The notes under the pieces: generated by a model | What the model was told of the DNA's origin: nothing | Database searches by the model: none | Seen by the model: only the letters and a program-made list of their open reading frames with translations | Made by a program: the position numbers and the translations under genes | In this document: piece by piece, positions 59,370 through 64,000 of the stretch | How positions within the stretch are numbered: position 1 is the first letter of the stretch | Layout of the letters: every line of letters begins with the position of its first letter | DNA from: Flagellimonas sp. CMM7 | GTDB lineage: Bacteria > Bacteroidota > Bacteroidia > Flavobacteriales > Flavobacteriaceae | NCBI RefSeq assembly: GCF_021390195.1 | Contig: NZ_CP090003.1 | Location: 62,001 to 126,000, forward strand | Reading direction: 5' to 3' | DNA length: 64,000 nt

Positions 59370-60082
59370 ATTGCTAATGGTATTTTTTCTAATAGTTCAA
59401 TTGAAAGGTCATTCAAATAATCCCTGCACAATTCCACCCTTTCATATATGGAATCAATTACCGCGTCATCTCTCTTTACCTCAAAGACCTTAACCCTCAT
59501 TTGTTCTGGAATATCCTCGAACCTCATGTTGTTTTCGATCTCCATTGCTAAATCAACTGGCAATTCCAGAAAACCAAGTTTCCAACTGGAACGTCTTTTT
59601 TCATCTTCAATGAGTAGGTCTGGAGTGTTCACCAAACAATAGATAAGTTCAGCTTCTTTGATGTCGGTCAAAGCCATATATCCCTGCAATTGGTAGTAAT
59701 AATCCTTGTTTGGAATGTCGTTTGCATGAAGAGGGAACGTCTCAAACGACCATGAAGATTTAATGTCCCTGATCTTTCCGTCTATGTTGTCAGGCTCTCC
59801 AGTGATAAATTCATTGGTATATCTTTCAGTGTTCTTAATGAACAGTTCATTTTTCACCTTACTATAAAGAGTAATTGATTCTTCCTCTACCATGATTCCC
59901 TTATCCAGGTACTTTGATTTGATTTCAAATCTTCTATTAAAGACTTCCTCGGTATGTAGTTGCTTTAAATAGGTCTGTGTGGTCTTTGATAACACTTCCG
60001 TTTTACTTCTAGAAGTTGTCATAAGCTTTCCTAGGCTCGAACACCTAAACTTGTAATCCGTGAAATCCGTTCTTCTATCCAT
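59366..60082 (-). CDS. YqaJ/lambda-exonuclease-type recombinase nuclease
   Basis: 238 residues. The PD-(D/E)xK-like core is visible: FRCSSLGKLMT at the start, GIMVEEESITLYSKV, TGEPDNIDGKIRDIKSSWSF (D ... D-x-K) and YYYQLQGYMALTDIKEAELI. It degrades one DNA strand to give substrate for the RecT partner encoded upstream (8-bp overlap). Confidence 0.82.
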   Translation of the reverse strand: MDRRTDFTDYKFRCSSLGKLMTTSRSKTEVLSKTTQTYLKQLHTEEVFNRRFEIKSKYLDKGIMVEEESITLYSKVKNELFIKNTERYTNEFITGEPDNIDGKIRDIKSSWSFETFPLHANDIPNKDYYYQLQGYMALTDIKEAELIYCLVNTPDLLIEDEKRRSSWKLGFLELPVDLAMEIENNMRFEDIPEQMRVKVFEVKRDDAVIDSIYERVELCRDYLNDLSIELLEKIPLAI

Positions 60083-60800
60083 CTTGGTTTAGTATTAAAT
60101 TGTTTTCTGCATCTTCAATAATGATTGCATATTCTTCCAAAAGCTCTTTACTTAGTTTCTTCTTTACCTCTTCCAGTTCTTCTAAAGTGGTAGCCCCTTC
60201 GATAAATCCCATTATCCTTTTTGCTTCCTCCGAATTGTCAGGTTTAATGGGTTCTGGGATTATGTCCTTGACTTCATCTGATGAATGCATGCCTTTAAGA
60301 AGGTCTGGAGCGTAAATTCTGCCAAAGAATGAAGCTGCCCGATATTGAAACATTTGGTCCGGCATGGTTTTCCATTTACTCCCACCCTTACTTAGCCAAC
60401 CTTCAGCTTTGACCATTCGCATAGTTATTTTGGTTCCTTCCAGTTTGTTGCCTTCAGTATCTTTGGTAACTGCCCTACATCCATAATCTTCTCCTTCGCC
60501 ATCGAACACAAACCTTATGGGAGCGAACCGCCCGCACGAATTGAGAATAGCAATTATAAATGTGCTGTTCCAACTTGGTTTACCTTGTATAACATCAAGA
60601 TTCTGCATCACCATAAAAGGGCTTATGCCAATTCTATTTGCCATTTCAAGTGCTATCATTGCATTTGGTATGTTGTTCTTATACGCTGTTGGCACAAGGC
60701 TTGATTGAACCAATACCTTTGCCATTCTTTGAGCGTTCTCGAACGACTCTATACTAGAGAAAGCTGAGTCCTCCGTTTTTTTAATTGTCAGTGTATTCAT
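60075..60800 (-). CDS. recT: RecT-family single-strand annealing protein
   Basis: 241 residues. RecT pattern: ALEMANRIGISPFMVMQNLD, KPSWNSTFIIAILNSCGRF and KGGSKWKTMPDQMFQYRAASF. The C-terminal part is helical and acidic. With the neighbouring exonuclease and SSB it makes a complete phage annealing recombination module, probably for genome replication or repair. Confidence 0.92.
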   Translation of the reverse strand: MNTLTIKKTEDSAFSSIESFENAQRMAKVLVQSSLVPTAYKNNIPNAMIALEMANRIGISPFMVMQNLDVIQGKPSWNSTFIIAILNSCGRFAPIRFVFDGEGEDYGCRAVTKDTEGNKLEGTKITMRMVKAEGWLSKGGSKWKTMPDQMFQYRAASFFGRIYAPDLLKGMHSSDEVKDIIPEPIKPDNSEEAKRIMGFIEGATTLEELEEVKKKLSKELLEEYAIIIEDAENNLILNQDG

Positions 60801-60812
60801 GATTTTTTTTGA

Positions 60813-60899
60813 TTAGTCCCTATTGTTACCACCATAGTATATCTTGAAGAATAGCATCAACACTAAATACATTCCAAGTACTATGATGTAGTTTTCCAT
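60813..60899 (-). CDS. Single-helix membrane microprotein (28 aa)
   Basis: MENYIIVLGMYLVLMLFFKI, then YYGGNNRD, filling the gap between RecT and the repeat protein. One strong membrane helix. Supported by position and composition only. Confidence 0.4.
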   Translation of the reverse strand: MENYIIVLGMYLVLMLFFKIYYGGNNRD

Positions 60900-60902
60900 G
60901 AT

Positions 60903-62582
60903 TTATATTTTTACTTCAGTGAATTCTCCATTTATTAATTGATACCAGACATTTTCTTTTAGTTCTTCACCGTCTATCTGTGCTGACCTTACCAATTTGA
61001 TTTCATAACTTCCATCATATTCAGCCAAGGTTATCCATGTGCCTTTAGAGGCTTTTATTTTGCTGTTTCTACCGATTGCAACGACTACACATTTTTCACC
61101 TTTTACGTCATGTGTGGTGTAGTCTCCTGAGCTTGCGTTCTTGGTGTAGTCTCCTGAGCTTGCGTTCTTGGTGTAGTCTCCTGAGCTTGCGTTCTTGGTG
61201 TAGTCTCCTGAGCTTGCGTTCTTGGTGTAGTCTCCTGAGCTTGCGTTCTTGGTGTAGTCTCCTGAGCTTGCGTTCTTGGTGTAGTCTCCTGAGCTTGCGT
61301 TCTTGGTGTAGTCTCCTGAGCTTGCGTTCTGGGTGTAGTCTCCTGAGCTTGCGTTCTGGGTGTTGTATCCTGAGCTTGCGTTCTGGGTGTTGTATCCTGA
61401 GCTTGCGTTCTTGGTGTTGTATCCTGAGCTTGCGTTCTGGGTGTAGTCTCCTGAGCTTGCGTTCTGGGTGTAGTCTCCTGAGCTTGCGTTCTGGGTGTTG
61501 TATCCTGAGCTTGCGTTCTGGGTGTTGTATCCTGAGCTTGCGTTCTGGGTGTAGTCTCCTGAGCTTGCGTTCTTGGTGTAGTCTCCTGAGCTTGCGTTCT
61601 GGGTGTAGTCTCCTGAGCTTGCGTTCTGGGTGTAGTCTCCTGAGCTTGCGTTCTGGGTGTTGTATCCTGAGCTTGCGTTCTTGGTGTTGTATCCTGAGCT
61701 TGCGTTCTGGGTGTAGTCTCCTGAATCTTTTTTGACCGCCTTAAATATCTTGTTCAATAAGTAAGAACATCCTTTTCCTATTAACTCCAAAGGAATTGCG
61801 ATATCAAGGTTTAAATCCAATAGTGGAACCTTATCCATTATGTCCAATGACCAGAAATCACTTCCCTCTTTATCCTTGAATTTGAAATCTTTTGGTAAAT
61901 AGACTTCCTTATAACTTTGTTTGATGCATTCTTCAGAAAGATCTTCCTTGAAGTCGGATATGTTAATGTAGCCTAGGTTCAACATTTCATTGTCGGACAC
62001 TTCCATTCCCGTCCATTCGAGAAATGAAACTACATAGGAGATATACTTAGGATGGATATTCCCGTTGCCCTTGCCTTTTATCTGTTGGTCTTTTTCAACT
62101 GTACAATGGGGTTCGTTCTTTTTGTCCCTAAGAGAATATATATCAACATCTTTTCCATAGTAGGATGATACACAATGTCTCATTAATGCCCCCTCCCTCT
62201 TAAAGGCGTTCTCACCTACAAGCTTGACCCATTTAAACCCGTTATCCAGTTCTAGGACAATCTCAATATCTTTTTCACTTTCATTGATCTTAGCGCCTTT
62301 TTTGATAAGAGCTTTGTTCCATTTATCGGTATTGGATTTAGCTTGGGCATAACTCATTTTTTTAAGTCTCTTTGGGGCTTTGTCCGAAACCAGGTAATCA
62401 ATGATGTGTTCTATTTCATTTTGGTTTTCTTCACTTTTCTTCAAGTGGTTGTAAAGGTTTGTGGATACCCAAGTTTGTACCTCTTGGTTTGCGTCCATGC
62501 CTTTTGCGTAATTGTTGTATTTTTCGATGGTCATCTCTTTAGTTTTTTCTTGTCCCTCGTTACTTTTATCTGTAGTGTCCAT
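60903..62582 (-). CDS. PcfJ-like protein with 9-aa tandem repeats and DUF7666-like C-terminus
   Basis: 559 residues. The N-terminal 270 residues contain a PcfJ-like block: ENAFKREGALMRHCVSSYYG followed by IYSLRDKKNEPHCTVE. About residues 285-490 are some 22 copies of the nonapeptide SG(DY/YN)T(Q/K)NAS. The C-terminal 70 residues (KCVVVAIGRNSKIKASKG, then WITLAEYDGSYEI) resemble DUF7666. The repeats may form a beta-solenoid rod linking the two domains. PcfJ-like proteins occur in phages and conjugative plasmids, role unknown. Confidence 0.75.
   Translation of the reverse strand: MDTTDKSNEGQEKTKEMTIEKYNNYAKGMDANQEVQTWVSTNLYNHLKKSEENQNEIEHIIDYLVSDKAPKRLKKMSYAQAKSNTDKWNKALIKKGAKINESEKDIEIVLELDNGFKWVKLVGENAFKREGALMRHCVSSYYGKDVDIYSLRDKKNEPHCTVEKDQQIKGKGNGNIHPKYISYVVSFLEWTGMEVSDNEMLNLGYINISDFKEDLSEECIKQSYKEVYLPKDFKFKDKEGSDFWSLDIMDKVPLLDLNLDIAIPLELIGKGCSYLLNKIFKAVKKDSGDYTQNASSGYNTKNASSGYNTQNASSGDYTQNASSGDYTQNASSGDYTKNASSGDYTQNASSGYNTQNASSGYNTQNASSGDYTQNASSGDYTQNASSGYNTKNASSGYNTQNASSGYNTQNASSGDYTQNASSGDYTKNASSGDYTKNASSGDYTKNASSGDYTKNASSGDYTKNASSGDYTKNASSGDYTKNASSGDYTTHDVKGEKCVVVAIGRNSKIKASKGTWITLAEYDGSYEIKLVRSAQIDGEELKENVWYQLINGEFTEVKI
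61116..61724 (-). repeat. 27-bp tandem repeat array inside the PcfJ-like gene
   Basis: About 22.5 head-to-tail copies of a 27-bp unit (plus strand core CTCCTGAGCTTGCGTTC) with two alternating variants, GTGTAGTC and GTGTTGTA. The unit length is a multiple of three, so copy changes would keep the frame. The seven copies nearest the gene end are identical K-type units, a sign of recent expansion. Confidence 0.95.
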
Positions 62583-62613
62583 ACAATCAGTAATAATATT
62601 GTTGAGTACACTA

Positions 62614-62847
62614 TCATGCTTCTTGGTTTTGTAGCTCTGTAGAAGTTTTTAGATAAAAATTCTGGCAGATATTCAAGGTTTCCCGTAGCCGGTACTCAGG
62701 GATTATTCCCCTCGATATCCAGTTTGATTCTACTGAATGGGTGGACATGCCGAATGCCTCGGCTATTATTGCCACCAGTTCTTTTTTCTTATCAATCCCG
62801 AATTCATCCTGAACCCTGGCGATTATTTTAAGTATGTTCTTAGTCAT
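62614..62847 (-). CDS. CI-like helix-turn-helix protein (77 aa)
   Basis: The ATG at 62847 overlaps the upstream stop (ATGA). The sequence is of the bacteriophage CI repressor HTH type: KKELVAIIAEAFGMSTHSVE followed by SNWISRGIIPEYRLRETLNI. No peptidase domain. Encoded in the early operon, so more like a Cro or secondary regulator than the immunity repressor. Confidence 0.75.
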   Translation of the reverse strand: MTKNILKIIARVQDEFGIDKKKELVAIIAEAFGMSTHSVESNWISRGIIPEYRLRETLNICQNFYLKTSTELQNQEA

Positions 62848-63101
62848 GCTACCTGTAAATCTGATTTTGTTAATTTCAATCCCCATTTATCTTCAGCTTT
62901 GTTCAAAGCTTTTTTAAGGCCTTCACTACTTGATTCGACTTCTGAATTGTACAACCCTATTGCATTGTCAATAAAAACATAGTTCTCATTGAAAGGGGTG
63001 TAAACGTACATGTTGAGCGATACAATATTTGGTTTCATTTCTGGACGTATTTGGTACTTGAACACGCCACTTCCTGAAAAGTTCTTTAATATTGGTTTCA
63101 T
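62844..63101 (-). CDS. Hypothetical protein (85 aa)
   Basis: MKPILKNFSGSGVFKYQIRP, VYTPFNENYVFIDNAIGLYN, EGLKKALNKAEDKWGLKLTK. Alpha/beta, no family recognised. Early operon, ATGA-coupled on both sides. Confidence 0.55.
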   Translation of the reverse strand: MKPILKNFSGSGVFKYQIRPEMKPNIVSLNMYVYTPFNENYVFIDNAIGLYNSEVESSSEGLKKALNKAEDKWGLKLTKSDLQVA

Positions 63102-63451
63102 AAGAATGATTTTTTGATTTTGTTTCTAAGGACTTGTTTATATGACTCAGGGATATGTATAATATCTTCTTCTCCCCAAAGCTCCAGTTCACCGACCCAA
63201 ACAATGTTTTTACCGTAATTGATGGAAGAGACTTTCAAGCGACATCTTATAAGGTGTTCTCCCAGATCAATGTCCTCTTCCTTGTTTTCGTAATAAGTAA
63301 TGGTGTCTCCCGATTCTGTGAAGTCATGTTCCCACTTTAAGTCAAAAGTTGGGATCTCAATGTTCTCAGCATTAAATGCTTCCCCAACCAAAAGGCTTGT
63401 TCTTGAGTCAATTTGTTGTGGTTTTGTATGGGTGATTAATACTGATTCCAT
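63098..63451 (-). CDS. Hypothetical protein (117 aa), first gene of the early operon
   Basis: Beta-rich soluble protein (ESVLITHTKPQQIDSRTSLL; DTITYYENKEEDIDLGEHLI; IVWVGELELWGEEDIIHIPE). No family recognised. Its start lies 34 nt after a near-consensus TATATTCG promoter box in the control region, so it heads the leftward early transcript. Confidence 0.6.
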   Translation of the reverse strand: MESVLITHTKPQQIDSRTSLLVGEAFNAENIEIPTFDLKWEHDFTESGDTITYYENKEEDIDLGEHLIRCRLKVSSINYGKNIVWVGELELWGEEDIIHIPESYKQVLRNKIKKSFL

Positions 63452-63485
63452 TATATTTGATTGCTTTTGTATTATTATTACAATA

Positions 63486-63547
63486 CGAATATAGAACTTT
63501 TTCTATTATAAATAAAGTTTTTTCTAATTATTTTATATATTTTTCTA
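63486..63547. promoter_or_regulatory. Early/repressor control region with three 21-bp-phased repeats
   Basis: TTTTTCTA occurs at 63498, 63519 and 63540, exactly 21 bp apart. The first copy is part of ATAGAA-CTTT-TTCTAT. On the minus strand TATATTCG (63486-63493) serves the early operon. On the plus strand TATTTTTC (63538-63545) lies four bases before the repressor GTG. Arrangement and spacing fit operators for the repressor. Confidence 0.6.
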
Positions 63548-63549
63548 CC

Positions 63550-63987
63550 GTGAAAAAAGACACGATACATAGACTGGATGAAATTAGAGAGCATAACAAA
63601 TTGAAATCCAATGACTTTGAGAGAAAACTTGGATATTCTAATGGAGCTTACGCAAAAGCATTTAAAGCTAATGCCTCAGTAAAAGATGATATTATTAGAA
63701 AAACGTTAGAAGTTTTTCCTAAAGTTAGTCTTAGATGGTTGGTGCTTGGTGAAGGGGAAATGGAAGGATCGGATTCTAATATATTAGTGGACCCTAAAAA
63801 TCTTAGTGAAGAAGAATTAATTGATATAATAAATGTTATTGATCTTAATCTTGATAGGTTTTCTGAAAACAAATATTTTAAGAGAATAGTTACTGAACTG
63901 CAATCAAAAGACTTTGAATTAAAAATACAGGAACAGATAAAAGGATTGCAAGAACAGATTAAGCTAATCGGTAAGAAGAGTCTTTAA
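63550..63987 (+). CDS. Phage repressor-like HTH protein (immunity repressor candidate)
   Basis: 145 residues from the GTG at 63550, chosen because the reading frame before it is the control region. N-terminal HTH: DTIHRLDEIREHNKLKSNDF, then SVKDDIIRKTLEVFPKVSLRW and LVLGEGEM, the arrangement of Bacteroidota phage CI-like repressors. It ends in a coiled coil (LQSKDFELKIQEQIKGLQEQ) with no LexA/S24 peptidase, so induction by self-cleavage is unlikely. Divergent from the early operon and probably leaderless. Confidence 0.75.
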   Translation: MKKDTIHRLDEIREHNKLKSNDFERKLGYSNGAYAKAFKANASVKDDIIRKTLEVFPKVSLRWLVLGEGEMEGSDSNILVDPKNLSEEELIDIINVIDLNLDRFSENKYFKRIVTELQSKDFELKIQEQIKGLQEQIKLIGKKSL

Positions 63988-64000
63988 ATGAATCTTTAGT

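Larger units (their letters stand above)
20601..64000. mobile_element. Prophage (siphovirus-like, Bacteroidota), right end outside window
   Basis: From the tRNA remnant to the window end all recognisable genes are phage-type: lysis, fibres, portal, capsid, tape measure, terminase, regulators, recombination and repressor. Almost all are on the minus strand in overlapping ATGA-coupled runs. Terminase, HK97-like capsid, tape measure and the absence of a tail sheath gene point to a long non-contractile tail. No integrase was found, so the element continues past 64000. The structural and replication modules look complete apart from the unresolved T9 frameshift at about 41300. Confidence 0.95.

Noticed and set aside
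61116..61724. CRISPR-like array
   Set aside because: Repeats are directly adjacent with no unique spacers, and they lie in frame inside a coding gene.
61076..61735. Long plus-strand ORF made of CSLLSLRS repeats
   Set aside because: It is the antisense reading of the 27-bp tandem repeats in the PcfJ-like gene. It has no promoter, and its composition is dictated by the repeat.
62986..63204. Minus-strand ORF of 72 codons in a third frame
   Set aside because: Overlaps two ATGA-coupled genes in other frames and has no start context.
20601..64000. Genomic island or conjugative element instead of a prophage
   Set aside because: No conjugation, plasmid or relaxase genes are visible, while terminase, portal, capsid, tape measure and lysis genes are.

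Overview
The window comes from a Bacteroidota genome, most likely a marine or environmental Flavobacteriaceae. The evidence is a SusC/SusD pair with its own ECF sigma and FecR anti-sigma factor, promoters of the TAnnTTTG type, AT-rich leaders without strong Shine-Dalgarno sites, and protein families typical of that phylum. It falls into two parts: host chromosome (1 to about 20600) and the left, larger part of a prophage (about 20601 to beyond 64000).

Host part. After a truncated membrane-anchored DUF6920/DUF6544-like gene (1-526) lies one long co-directional minus-strand locus, read from 17691 down to 828. Its order is: NSS-type Na+-dependent transporter, M20 deacylase, sarcosine-oxidase-like FAD enzyme, NTF2-like protein, ECF sigma factor, FecR-type anti-sigma factor, SusC with an STN signalling domain, SusD, secreted PIG-L deacetylase, MFS sugar transporter, ROK kinase and a secreted YetA/PcRGLX-like rhamnogalacturonan-lyase-family enzyme. 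A divergent RpiR/MurR-type regulator stands at the head. It reads as a polysaccharide utilization locus for a glycan that needs deacetylation, joined to amino-acid or N-methylated amine genes. A DUF2911-TPR protein and a small ORF complete the host flank.

Boundary. The 3' half of a tRNA-Arg(TCT) gene (20555-20600, minus) with its terminator abuts foreign DNA exactly at the anticodon stem. This is the footprint of tRNA integration. The restored tRNA and an integrase are expected to the right of the window, because no integrase is visible inside it.

Prophage. Nearly all genes are on the minus strand. From right to left: a divergent immunity-like control region and leaderless repressor (63.5 kb); a second CI-like helix-turn-helix protein; a PcfJ-like protein with about 22 tandem 27-bp repeats; a recombination module (RecT, YqaJ-type exonuclease, SSB, NinG); a C5 cytosine methyltransferase containing a 311-codon ORF nested in another frame; a DnaA-domain-IV-like protein; and a long run of small zinc-ribbon, YopX, MazG-like and methyltransferase genes. 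A central switch region (45.6-46.7 kb) has two XRE regulators and a phage sigma factor. The late operon runs from TerS and TerL through a tail assembly gene with a T9 frameshift, tail proteins, tape measure, protease/scaffold, capsid, tube-like proteins, portal and fibres to a lysis cassette (two holin-like proteins, M15 endolysin, metallophosphoesterase, unimolecular-spanin-like lipoprotein). Tail genes lie between terminase and the portal/capsid genes, which differs from the canonical siphovirus order. Three consecutive fibre-region genes, one a pectate-lyase-like beta-helix protein, carry Sec signal peptides.

All family assignments were made by eye from protein motifs. No database search was run.
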